From: SVTX01 sp045632305 | Lineage (GTDB): Bacteria > Bacillota > Clostridia > Oscillospirales > CAG-272 | Assembly: GCA_045632305.1 (NCBI GenBank) | Contig: JAZQWL010000018.1 | Location: 30,975-94,974, forward strand | Reading direction: 5' to 3' | Length of the DNA stretch: 64,000 nt | Part shown: piece by piece, positions 8,932 to 16,467 of the stretch | Position numbering within the stretch: the stretch's first letter is position 1 | Layout of the letters: each line of letters starts with the position of its first letter | Notes under the pieces: generated by a model | Database searches by the model: none | What the model saw: the letters and a program-made list of their open reading frames with translations, nothing else | Told to the model about the DNA's origin: nothing | Made by a program: the position numbers and the translations under genes

Positions 8932-8958
8932 AGTTTTTCCTTAAATAAAGTTTTTTAT

Positions 8959-9111
8959 GAGTGCAGAGTGCAGAGTGCAGAGTGCAGAGTGCAGAGTGCA
9001 GAGTGCGGAGTGTAGAGTGTAGAGTTAAAGCGTTTTGAAATGGAGATTTTCGGCTCGACCGAAAATCCACCTTAACTCTGCACTCTTAACTCTTAACTCT
9101 GCACTTATTTA
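8959..9111. repeat. Cruciform element with tandem GTGCAGA heptamer arms, copy 1
   Basis: Nine head-to-tail heptamers (six exact GTGCAGA at 8961-9002, then GTGCGGA and two GTGTAGA) form the left arm. A central hairpin GATTTTCGG-CTCGA-CCGAAAATC lies at 9045-9067. The right arm is inverted heptamer sequence (AACTCTGCACTC...AACTCTGCAC) up to 9104. The edge TAAATAAGTGCAG on the minus strand is shared with copy 2, so the terminal bases that form the engB stop codon appear to belong to the element. It encodes nothing. It resembles a dispersed palindromic repeat or a small non-autonomous element. Confidence 0.8.
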
Positions 9112-9710
9112 ACGTTTGTGCAAATGGAAATTTCGCGCCAAAGCTCCGTTTTTCCCTCGCCCTTGAGTGAGGAGAAGGGAATGATCTTCGTATCGGGATT
9201 GATGACGGGATCGTTTGTTATCTTTTCGATACAAGCGGCTCTGTCGGTCTTGTTGAGCTTGTCGATCTTTGTGATAACGATAATATAATACATTCCCGTA
9301 GCGTTCATCCATTCGAGCATCATTCTGTCGTCCTTTGTGATGCCTGCGCGTGAGTCGATGAGCTGAATTACACCCTTTACAAGGTCAATGTTGGGATTTT
9401 TGGTAAAATAACCGTCGGTGAGCGAGCTCCACTTTTCACGGTCTGCGGGATTTCTTGCCGCAAAGCCGTAGCCGGGAAGGTCAACGAGGAAGAGCTTTTT
9501 GTCAACCTCGTAGAAGTTTACGGTGATCGTCTTACCGGGAGTTGCCGATACTCTCGCCAAGGATTTTCTGCCGAGCAGAGTGTTTATAAGCGAGCTTTTT
9601 CCCACGTTTGAACGGCCCGAAAGAGCCATCTGGGGAATGGGATCTCGGGGGAACTGACTTGCAAGTCCCGCGGTCATTTTAAGATTTACGTTCTGTGTAT
9701 TTAAAGCCAT
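9105..9710 (-). CDS. engB: Ribosome biogenesis GTP-binding protein YsxC/EngB
   Basis: This is a 201-residue essential GTPase of large-subunit assembly. GTPase motifs are G1 GRSNVGKSS (residues 32-40), the switch region TPGKTITVNFY, G3 DLPGYG and G4 TKIDK. The length is normal for the family. Pairing with lon directly upstream matches the lonA-ysxC order of Bacillus. The start has AAGGAGCTTATC before the ATG. The last codons abut the heptamer repeat element, which seems to supply the TAA stop. Confidence 0.96.
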   Translation of the reverse strand: MALNTQNVNLKMTAGLASQFPRDPIPQMALSGRSNVGKSSLINTLLGRKSLARVSATPGKTITVNFYEVDKKLFLVDLPGYGFAARNPADREKWSSLTDGYFTKNPNIDLVKGVIQLIDSRAGITKDDRMMLEWMNATGMYYIIVITKIDKLNKTDRAACIEKITNDPVINPDTKIIPFSSLKGEGKTELWREISICTNVK

Positions 9711-9731
9711 GATAAGCTCCTTACGTTTGGT

Positions 9732-12137
9732 TTATGCGTTTGCGTGTGATTTAGCCGAAGCGGTATCGAAGGGGAATGCGGGGGCAAGCGTGTCCTCCGT
9801 TTTTCCCTTGTGAGCGGGGATATCAAGAGCGGCAACAAGAATCTCGCTTGCGCGTCTGCAGGGAATAAACGTAATATTCTCGCGAACGAGAGGATCGGTC
9901 TTTTCGATGTCCTTTACGTTGTCTGCGGGAATGAGAACCGTTTTAACGCCTGCGGAAAATGCCGCCATTGTCTTTTCGCGAAGTCCGCCGATGGGGAGAA
10001 CGTTGCCGCGGAGAGTTATCTCACCCGTCATTGCTACGTCCTGCTTTACGGGGATGCCCGAGAGTGCGCTTACAAGTGCGGTGAGCATTGTAACGCCTGC
10101 GGAGGGGCCGTCCTTCGGGATAGCTCCTTCGGGAACGTGAATATGAATGTCCTTCTTCTGATAGAAGTCGGTCGGGATATTGTACTTGTCGCAGAGCTGA
10201 CGCGCGCAGGTGATTGCCGCCTTAGCGGATTCTTTCATTACGTCACCGAGTGAGCCCGTAAGCTCAAGCTTGCCCGTGCCGTCCATGATGGCAACCTCGA
10301 TTTTGAGAAGGTCACCTCCAACTTGCGTGTATGCAAGACCGTTTACGACGCCAACCTGACTTTCGGGAGAAATTTTCTCGGGAAGCACCTTTTCGGGGCC
10401 GAGGAAGGTCTTTACGTCGTCCTTTGTGACGGTGACGGTCTTCACACCCTCGTTTATGATCTTGAGAGCGGCTTTTCTGCAAAGAGAGGAAAGTTCGCGT
10501 TCAAGATTGCGGACACCCGATTCGCGAGTGTAGGAGTCGATAATCTCTTCAAGCGCGCCGTCGGTGAGCTTGAGATTTCTCTTTGTAAGTCCGTGGCGAG
10601 TAAGCTGCTTTGGGATAAGATGATTCTTCGCAATTCCCATCTTCTCGCTCTTTGTGTATGTCTCAAGATGGATAATTTCCATTCTGTCGATAAGCGGGCG
10701 CGGAATTGTGTCGAGTGTATTTGCCGTCGCGATAAAAATGCAGTCCGAAAGATCGAAGGGAAGCTCGACGAAGTGATCGCGGAACGCCTTGTTTTGTTCG
10801 GGATCAAGCACCTCAAGGAGTGCTGAGGACGGATCGCCTCGGCCGTCGTTTGCGAGCTTGTCGATCTCATCGAGAAGTACAAGGGGATTCTTCGTTCCCG
10901 CCTGAATGATCGCGGATATGATTCTGCCGGGCATGGCGCCTACGTAGGTCTTTCTGTGTCCGCGGATGTCCGCCTCGTCTCTTACGCCGCCGAGGGATAC
11001 GCGAACGTATTTTCTGTTCATGGCGCGAGCGAGCGAGGATGCGATGGAGGTCTTGCCCACACCGGGAGGGCCCTCAAGACAGATGATCTGCCCTTTGAGG
11101 TCGGGATTTAACTGCTTTACAGCCAAAAATTCAAGGAGGCGTTCCTTGACGTCTACAAGTCCCTCGTGATCTTTATTGAGTATAGCGCGGGCGCGGTTTA
11201 CGTCTGCGCGGTCTTTTGTGATTTTGTTCCAGGGAAGCTCAAGGCAGGTGTCGAGGTAGTTTGAAAGAACCGTCGCCTCCGCGCTTCCAAAGGGGGATTT
11301 TGCGAGTCGGTCGATCTCGCGATTTAATTTCTTTTTAACCTCGTCGGAGGCGTCGAGAGAATTGACCTTTGCGCGGTATTCGTCGATCTCGCTTGTGCCG
11401 TCGCCAAGCTCGTCCTGAATCGCGCGAAGCTCCTCGCGAAGATAAAAGTCCTTCTGAGTTTTGCTGATTCTCGCCTGCGTCTTCTTGTGAATCGATGCCT
11501 GCACCTTCAATATTTCAATTTCGCTGTCGAGCAGTGAGAGGAGTGTCTCCATTCTCTGATAGGGATTGAAAATATGAAGTATCTCGAGCTTGTCTTCATG
11601 CTTTACGAGTACGTTGGAGGCAATGAAATCCGCGAGAAGAGCGGGATTTTTGATGGATCTTGCGGTGGATACGACTTCTTTGGGAATGGAGGGCACGAGC
11701 TTATGTATTTTCTCAACCGCTTCGATCATGCGGCGCTTGTACGCTTCTCCCTTAACGCTTCCGTCCTCGGGGAGAACGAGTGTCTTGCAGAGGATTTCTG
11801 CTGTGTTGTATTTGCCCGTTTCACTGTAGGACATCATAATGGCGCGGGAAAAACCCTCGGCAACAACTCTTTGAGTGCCGTCGTTTGATTTAACGAGCTG
11901 CTTGATCTTGATGACTGTTCCCACGTCGAAGGGGATCATCTCGCCCTCGCCGTTGTCGACCAAGGGGAGTGCAAATGCAAAGCGGGAGCCGTCCGCCGCC
12001 TCGGACGCCGCTACGTGCGAGCCGAAGTCGTCTTTTTTTACCTGAAAATTTATAATTTCCGACGGAAAAGCTACGATATCCTCAAGAACGATCAAGGGAA
12101 GGGAAAGCTTTTCCACTTTTTCAATAATGTCAGACAT
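9732..12137 (-). CDS. lon: ATP-dependent endopeptidase Lon
   Basis: Lon is the cytosolic AAA+ protease that degrades misfolded and regulatory proteins. The product shows the N-terminal substrate domain, a coiled coil, Walker A GPPGVGKTS, Walker B LVLLDEIDK, and the protease domain with catalytic serine in KDGPSAGVTM and lysine in LREKTMAAFSAG. I set the start at 12137, giving 801 residues, because CAGGAGATATAGAT precedes this ATG and the conserved sequence begins there; the frame extends a further 16 codons upstream. A minus-strand promoter and hairpin lie about 200-340 bases upstream. Confidence 0.96.
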   Translation of the reverse strand: MSDIIEKVEKLSLPLIVLEDIVAFPSEIINFQVKKDDFGSHVAASEAADGSRFAFALPLVDNGEGEMIPFDVGTVIKIKQLVKSNDGTQRVVAEGFSRAIMMSYSETGKYNTAEILCKTLVLPEDGSVKGEAYKRRMIEAVEKIHKLVPSIPKEVVSTARSIKNPALLADFIASNVLVKHEDKLEILHIFNPYQRMETLLSLLDSEIEILKVQASIHKKTQARISKTQKDFYLREELRAIQDELGDGTSEIDEYRAKVNSLDASDEVKKKLNREIDRLAKSPFGSAEATVLSNYLDTCLELPWNKITKDRADVNRARAILNKDHEGLVDVKERLLEFLAVKQLNPDLKGQIICLEGPPGVGKTSIASSLARAMNRKYVRVSLGGVRDEADIRGHRKTYVGAMPGRIISAIIQAGTKNPLVLLDEIDKLANDGRGDPSSALLEVLDPEQNKAFRDHFVELPFDLSDCIFIATANTLDTIPRPLIDRMEIIHLETYTKSEKMGIAKNHLIPKQLTRHGLTKRNLKLTDGALEEIIDSYTRESGVRNLERELSSLCRKAALKIINEGVKTVTVTKDDVKTFLGPEKVLPEKISPESQVGVVNGLAYTQVGGDLLKIEVAIMDGTGKLELTGSLGDVMKESAKAAITCARQLCDKYNIPTDFYQKKDIHIHVPEGAIPKDGPSAGVTMLTALVSALSGIPVKQDVAMTGEITLRGNVLPIGGLREKTMAAFSAGVKTVLIPADNVKDIEKTDPLVRENITFIPCRRASEILVAALDIPAHKGKTEDTLAPAFPFDTASAKSHANA

Positions 12138-12335
12138 ATCTATATCTCCTGAATAAATGCTTTTGTATGAAGGATTTTCGCGCACTTTTACGCAAAACCG
12201 TAACTAAAAATAAAAATATTCCTTCAATTATAATATTATATCACAAATTTCAGAATATTTCCATAGTTTTTTAAGAATTTTTACAATTTATCGAAAGATT
12301 TAACGCCGATTTAAAAAAGATACGGATCAAAACGA

Positions 12336-12446
12336 AAAAGCACATTCATAGAATCAGCCGCTGCTCTGTATCATAAGATTGATACCGCGTAGACACTGCT
12401 CTAAGAATGCGCTTTTATCTCCTTGGAGGGAAGTTTTTCCCTCGTG
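12336..12446 (-). ncRNA. Candidate small RNA or attenuator upstream of lon
   Basis: Downstream of a good minus-strand promoter the transcript would hold a short hairpin (GAGGGAA-AAAC-TTCCCTC). It would then form a long imperfect hairpin closed by AAAAGCGCATTC-UUAG with CUAUGAAUGUGCUUUU, capped by GUAUC/GAUAC, followed by TTTTTCGTTTT. One pair in the long stem is a G-U wobble only in the minus-strand RNA, which supports that orientation. No open reading frame is present. It matches no RNA family I can name with certainty. It could be a free RNA of about 110 bases or a terminator/attenuator in the lon leader. Confidence 0.45.
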
Positions 12447-12451
12447 CCAAT

Positions 12452-12480
12452 ATTATACATCAAAAAGCGACTTTTGTAAA
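12452..12480 (-). promoter_or_regulatory. Sigma-A promoter of the candidate small RNA / lon leader
   Basis: On the minus strand, -35 TTTACA (12480-12475) and -10 TATAAT (12457-12452) are separated by exactly 17 bases. Transcription would begin near 12446. Confidence 0.65.
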
Positions 12481-12676
12481 TATCCAAAATGAACGATTTT
12501 TCTCGAAATTTTTCGTCGTTTTAAATAGGATATAGAAAATTGCGCCAAAATGTCGTAGTGGTTTTTGTGGAAATTGCGACGACGACACGAAAATTATGCC
12601 GATTTTATGCCGATTCTTTGTTTTTTAACGTTTTTTCGAGCACAAAAGATTTTTTAAATTTTTTTCAATATGCCTA
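12481..12676. other. AT-rich intergenic stretch with no gene seen
   Basis: No reading frame with a ribosome binding site and no strong RNA structure was seen here. It holds a direct repeat of ATGCCGATT (two adjacent copies near 12597-12616) and an inverted AACGA/TCGTCGTT pair near 12492-12523, of unknown meaning. Confidence 0.5.
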
Positions 12677-12705
12677 TTGACAAAAGCGGGGGAGTATGGT
12701 ATAAT
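12677..12705 (+). promoter_or_regulatory. Sigma-A promoter of infC-rpmI-rplT
   Basis: A consensus -35 TTGACA (12677-12682) and a perfect -10 TATAAT (12700-12705) are separated by 17 bases. The predicted start lies about 180 bases before infC, leaving room for the leader RNA. Confidence 0.9.
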
Positions 12706-12711
12706 GTTCGG

Positions 12712-12880
12712 GAATAAAGCGAAGTCCCATGCTTCCACCCTGCCGAACGGTCGCGCAGTGGTCAATAACTTTAACCGCAAAAAAGCGGTAATTGTGTGCA
12801 CGGGAGTCTTGGCTTCGGTGCGTTTTTTATTTTCCACAAGGCGCGCCGATGAACAAATATTATCGCAAAACTATTTTTCG
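12712..12880 (+). promoter_or_regulatory. Probable ribosomal protein L20 leader of the infC operon
   Basis: The 5' untranslated region contains paired blocks typical of the L20 autoregulatory leaders of Firmicutes. There is an early GCGAAGTCCCATG that can pair at long range with GGGAGTCTTGGCTTCG, and an internal AACCGCAAAAAAGCGGTA hairpin. A run TTTTTTATTTT follows at about 12825-12835 and can act as a terminator. In the known family, excess L20 binds and causes early termination. Position, operon and sequence blocks fit, but the exact fold was not computed. Confidence 0.6.
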
Positions 12881-12893
12881 GAGGTGAACGACC

Positions 12894-13430
12894 ATAGCAG
12901 CAAACAACTCTAAGGATACTCTCGTTAATGAGGAAATTAATTTCCCCGAGGTACGCGTTATAGGCGGGGACGGTGAGCAGCTCGGTATGATGAGCTCGGA
13001 TAAGGCACTTCAGTTGGCATATAATCAGGGTTCCGACCTTGTACTTATGTCCGCTCAGGCAAATCCCCCCGTATGTAAGATCATGGATTTTGGCAAATAT
13101 CGCTTTGAACGTGAAAAGCGTGAGAAGGAAGCCAAGAAGAAGCAGCAGACAATCGAACTCAAGGAGATTCAGTTGTCGCCCAGAATTGATACGCATGACT
13201 TCGAAACGAAGGCAAAGCAGGCGTGCAAGTTCCTGTCTTCAGGAAACAAGGTGCGCGTGGTTATGAAGTTCCGCAACAGAGAGATGAGCCACTTGACGAT
13301 CGGTCGCGAGATCATTGACAAGTTTGCAGAATTCTGCTCTGAGGTAGGTAACGTTGACAAGAAGCCCTCGGTTGACGGAAGAATGATGAGTATGGTTATT
13401 TCTCCGATAAATACGAAATCGGCAAAATAA
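12894..13430 (+). CDS. infC: Translation initiation factor IF-3, apparent AUA start codon
   Basis: IF-3 binds the 30S subunit and proofreads start codons and the initiator tRNA. The 178-residue product has the N-terminal VNEEINFPEVRVIGGDGEQL, the linker KAKKKQQTIELKEIQL-type segment and the C-domain SSGNKVRVVMKFRNREMSH. The frame is closed by a TGA at 12885. Before the conserved sequence the only start-like codon is ATA at 12894, placed 7 bases after GGAGGTG. The first ATG (12987) would remove about 30 conserved residues. Escherichia coli infC uses AUU, which lets IF-3 repress itself; AUA here would serve the same purpose. Confidence 0.9.
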   Translation: MAANNSKDTLVNEEINFPEVRVIGGDGEQLGMMSSDKALQLAYNQGSDLVLMSAQANPPVCKIMDFGKYRFEREKREKEAKKKQQTIELKEIQLSPRIDTHDFETKAKQACKFLSSGNKVRVVMKFRNREMSHLTIGREIIDKFAEFCSEVGNVDKKPSVDGRMMSMVISPINTKSAK

Positions 13431-13498
13431 TATTTGTTACATTAAAATAAGCAAAAGCACAGGCGTATTCTTACGCCAAGAAAGGAAGTAGGATTAAA

Positions 13499-13693
13499 AT
13501 GGGAAAGATTAAGACACATAAGGCTGCATCTAAGAGATTTTCCACAACAGGAACAGGCAAGGTTAAGATTAACCACACAAATCGCCGTCATAAGCTCGGC
13601 ATCAAGACAGCTAAGAGAAAGAGACAGCTTCGCGGTGGCGGTATCGTGAGTGAAGCTATGGCTCCCAACATCAGAAAGATGATTCAGGGCTAA
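13499..13693 (+). CDS. rpmI: 50S ribosomal protein L35
   Basis: This 64-residue basic protein has the L35 signature MGKIKTHKAASKRFSTTGTG and the C-terminal KRKRQLRGG...APNIRKMI. It lies between infC and rplT, as in nearly all bacteria, with AAAGGAAGTAGGATTAAA before the ATG. Confidence 0.97.
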   Translation: MGKIKTHKAASKRFSTTGTGKVKINHTNRRHKLGIKTAKRKRQLRGGGIVSEAMAPNIRKMIQG

Positions 13694-13803
13694 TTTACAG
13701 CTTCAAACTAATTTAAGTCCCAGCGGACGTTACGGCTCGTCGAAAGACGAAAAACAAACATTAATAATTAGACCCGCGATACGCGAGGCATGGAGGAATT
13801 AAA

Positions 13804-14157
13804 ATGGCTAGAATTAAGGGCGCACTTATGACGCGCAAGAGAAGAAAGAAGATGTTAAAGGCTGCTAAGGGCTACTGGGGTGCAAAGTCTAAGCACTTCA
13901 AGATGGCTAAGCAGGCGGTAATGAAGAGCGGCAACTACGCATTCGTAGGACGCAAGCAGAAGAAGAGAGACATGCGCAGACTCTGGATCACAAGAATCTC
14001 TGCTCAGGCAAAGGTTTGCGGCATGAACTACTCTACATTCATGAACGGTCTTAAGAAGGCAGGCATCACACTTAACAGAAAGATGCTCGCTGAGCTTGCA
14101 GTTTCCGATAAGGAAGCATTCGCAGCACTCGCAGAACAGGCAAAGGCAGCTCTTTGA
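13804..14157 (+). CDS. rplT: 50S ribosomal protein L20
   Basis: This 117-residue protein binds 23S rRNA early in 50S assembly. It starts MARIKGALMTRKRRKKMLKA, with the conserved FVGRKQKKRDMRRLWITRI segment. It is normally the trans-acting repressor of its own operon through the leader. The start has GGAGGAATTAAA upstream, and a terminator follows. Confidence 0.97.
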   Translation: MARIKGALMTRKRRKKMLKAAKGYWGAKSKHFKMAKQAVMKSGNYAFVGRKQKKRDMRRLWITRISAQAKVCGMNYSTFMNGLKKAGITLNRKMLAELAVSDKEAFAALAEQAKAAL

Positions 14158-14168
14158 GCTTGACATAT

Positions 14169-14196
14169 AAAACCCGGAGGTATACTCTGGGTTTTT
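14169..14196 (+). terminator. Terminator of infC-rpmI-rplT
   Basis: AAAACCCGGAG and CTCTGGGTTTT pair (one G-U) around a 5-base loop, followed by a T-run. Confidence 0.85.
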
Positions 14197-14241
14197 GTCA
14201 TACATGGGGGTAGTTGCAAACAAACGAAATTTGGGAATTTT

Positions 14242-15075
14242 ATGGAAAATAGCATGGAAATTATTACTTCAAGACAGAATAAAACCATATCTCTCCTCGC
14301 TTCATTGCAGAAGAAAAAGGCGCGCGAGGAGGAAAAAACGTTTATTTTTGACGGCATAAAACTGTTCTCCGAGGCGGTAAAAAGCGGCGCGGAGATTATC
14401 TGTGCCGTGATAAATTCCGATTGCGCGGACAGCGTATCCGAGAAGCTTTTGTCTCTTTACGGTATAGATATTTTCTCCCTTGATATCAAGATTTTGTATG
14501 CTATCCCCTCGGTTTTTGAACGCTTGACGGACGAGAAATCCCCCGAGGGCTTGGTCTGTGCGGCAAAATTCATGGAGAATATTCACCGCGACATTTTGTC
14601 GGGTGATGAGCTTGAAATTGAAAAGGACGAGAAGATACTCATGCTTGAATCCGTGCGAGATCCCAAGAATATCGGAGCGATCATCCGAAGCGCGAGAGCG
14701 TTCAACGTAGACAGGATCATTATGAGCTCGGACTGTGCAGACATTTACAGCTCAAAGACGGTAAGAGCGTCCATGGGTAATATTTTCTCGATGAAGATCG
14801 ATCGAGTGGAATCCATTCCCGAAGCTATTTGCCGCATCAGAGAGATCGGCAGAGAAGTTTACGGCGCGGCTCTTGATGAAAGTGCGAGAAAGCTGGGACA
14901 CGATGAGTTTGCGTCTGACAGTGTTGTCGTAATAGGTAACGAGGGACACGGGCTCACACGCGAGTCAATCGAGGCGGCTACGGGCTCGGTTTATATCCCT
15001 ATGGCAGAGGGAGTAGAATCCCTTAATGCGGGTGTTGCGGCATCCGTGCTTATGTGGGAGTTTTTCGGTAAGTAA
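14242..15075 (+). CDS. TrmH/SpoU family RNA 2'-O-methyltransferase
   Basis: The 277-residue protein is a knotted SPOUT methyltransferase. It has an N-terminal substrate-binding domain (ITSRQNKTISLLASL...FIFDGIKLF) and the three SpoU motifs: DPKNIGAIIRSARAF, VVIGNEGHGL and SLNAGVAASVLMWEF. It uses S-adenosylmethionine to methylate a ribose in rRNA or tRNA; the target is not clear from sequence. The start may be 14242 or the ATG at 14254, because the ribosome binding site is weak. It heads the long plus-strand block after the L20 terminator. Confidence 0.9.
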   Translation: MENSMEIITSRQNKTISLLASLQKKKAREEEKTFIFDGIKLFSEAVKSGAEIICAVINSDCADSVSEKLLSLYGIDIFSLDIKILYAIPSVFERLTDEKSPEGLVCAAKFMENIHRDILSGDELEIEKDEKILMLESVRDPKNIGAIIRSARAFNVDRIIMSSDCADIYSSKTVRASMGNIFSMKIDRVESIPEAICRIREIGREVYGAALDESARKLGHDEFASDSVVVIGNEGHGLTRESIEAATGSVYIPMAEGVESLNAGVAASVLMWEFFGK

Positions 15076-15095
15076 GTTTTTGAGAGGACACGGCT

Positions 15096-16436
15096 ATGGA
15101 GAGAAACGTAAAGTGGATGTGGCTTTCATTGAAGCTTTCTGCGGCGTCGCCCGTATTTTCTGCGCTTTTGCAGAAATTTGGCAGTATTGACTGTATATAT
15201 GACGCCGAAATGGCGGATTACGTTGAGGCGGGAATCGGAGAAAAGTATGCGGAAATACTTTCCGATAAAAGCGTAAAGCCCGCGCGTGAGATAATGTCGT
15301 ATTGCGCGAAGTACAACGTGCAGACACTTGCATACGGTGATGAAAGCTATCCGAAGAGTCTTCGTTCTCTTAAAAATCCTCCGATACTTCTTTACGTTGC
15401 GGGCAAGCTGCCCGATCTCAATCGCAATCTTTGTATTGCTGTGGTCGGAACTCGCAAAATGAGCGAATACGGAATGCGTCACGCGTATAAAATATCATAC
15501 GAGATGGCATCGGCAGGTGCTGTCATCGTCAGCGGCATGGCGCTTGGAATTGACGGTATCTCCGCGTGCGGAGCAATTTCCGCGGGAGGTAAGACAGTGG
15601 CGGTGTTGGGTTGCGGCATCGACGTCGTTTATCCCAAGGAGCATGCAACGCTTGAGAAGATCATTATGAACAACGGCGCGGTCATTACGGAGTATCCTCC
15701 GTCAACAAAGCCGGTCGGCGCGCAGTTTCCCGTGCGAAACCGCCTTATCAGCGGTCTTTCTCAGGGCACGCTCGTAGTCGACGCCGACATCGGTAGCGGC
15801 GCTATGATTACCGCGAAGGACGCGATACTTCAGGGACGTGACATTTACGCCGTTCCCGGCAATATCGACGGAAGAAATACAAGCGGCACGAATTCTCTTA
15901 TCCGCGACGGAGCGCAGGCGGTTTTGTGCGGAAGAGATATTATTCAGAATTACACCTATATTTACAGAGACACTCTTAATATTTCAAATCTTGCGAAGGC
16001 GGAAAAGAATTCCGATATTGATCTTCGTGCGGTGAGAGATATGGAGGTAAGCGTAAGATATTATTCCGAAAAGTCAGAGGATAAATCTTCGCTTAAGACG
16101 GAAATTTCCAAGATGGAACAAAGAGGGCGCGAAAAGAAGGAAGAAAAGAAGGCGGAAAAGCCGAGCGCTCCCGAGGTGGGGATCAAGGAAACCGAAAAGA
16201 CGGCGCATGAGGTAAAAGAGGAGCCCCACGTGTCGGACAAGAGTGTGGAGATCATTGCGGGTCTTAATGAAAAGCAAAAGGCGATCTTCGACGAAATTCC
16301 TCTTGATAAGCCCATTACGGTGGACGGACTTGTAAAGCTCGGTTTTACGATGGGAGAGATCATGTCATCTCTTACCATTCTTGAGATCAAGGGCTTGATC
16401 TCCTCACTCCCCGGGGCGCTTTACATAAGAAAATAA
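15096..16436 (+). CDS. dprA: DNA-processing protein DprA/Smf
   Basis: DprA binds single-stranded DNA and loads RecA during natural transformation. The Rossmann-like core shows VVGTRKMSEYG, SGMALGIDGISACGA, the GCGIDVVYPKEH strand and the PVRNRLISGLSQGTLVVDA motif. The 446-residue length exceeds the core because of a highly charged linker (about residues 320-375) before a C-terminal winged-helix domain (LNEKQKAIFDEIPLDKPITV). It precedes topA with a 31-base gap, the standard dprA-topA order in Firmicutes. No other competence genes are in the window. Confidence 0.95.
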   Translation: MERNVKWMWLSLKLSAASPVFSALLQKFGSIDCIYDAEMADYVEAGIGEKYAEILSDKSVKPAREIMSYCAKYNVQTLAYGDESYPKSLRSLKNPPILLYVAGKLPDLNRNLCIAVVGTRKMSEYGMRHAYKISYEMASAGAVIVSGMALGIDGISACGAISAGGKTVAVLGCGIDVVYPKEHATLEKIIMNNGAVITEYPPSTKPVGAQFPVRNRLISGLSQGTLVVDADIGSGAMITAKDAILQGRDIYAVPGNIDGRNTSGTNSLIRDGAQAVLCGRDIIQNYTYIYRDTLNISNLAKAEKNSDIDLRAVRDMEVSVRYYSEKSEDKSSLKTEISKMEQRGREKKEEKKAEKPSAPEVGIKETEKTAHEVKEEPHVSDKSVEIIAGLNEKQKAIFDEIPLDKPITVDGLVKLGFTMGEIMSSLTILEIKGLISSLPGALYIRK

Positions 16437-16467
16437 TAAAATTAATATATGACGGAGTACAGTAAAA

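Noticed and set aside
8959..9111. Possible CRISPR array because of short tandem repeats
   Set aside because: The repeats are 7 bases, contiguous without spacers, and mirror-imaged by an inverted set; no cas gene is nearby.
12336..12446. 6S RNA or tmRNA
   Set aside because: Too short for 6S RNA, no central bubble signature and no tmRNA tag or tRNA-like ends. Left as an unnamed candidate.
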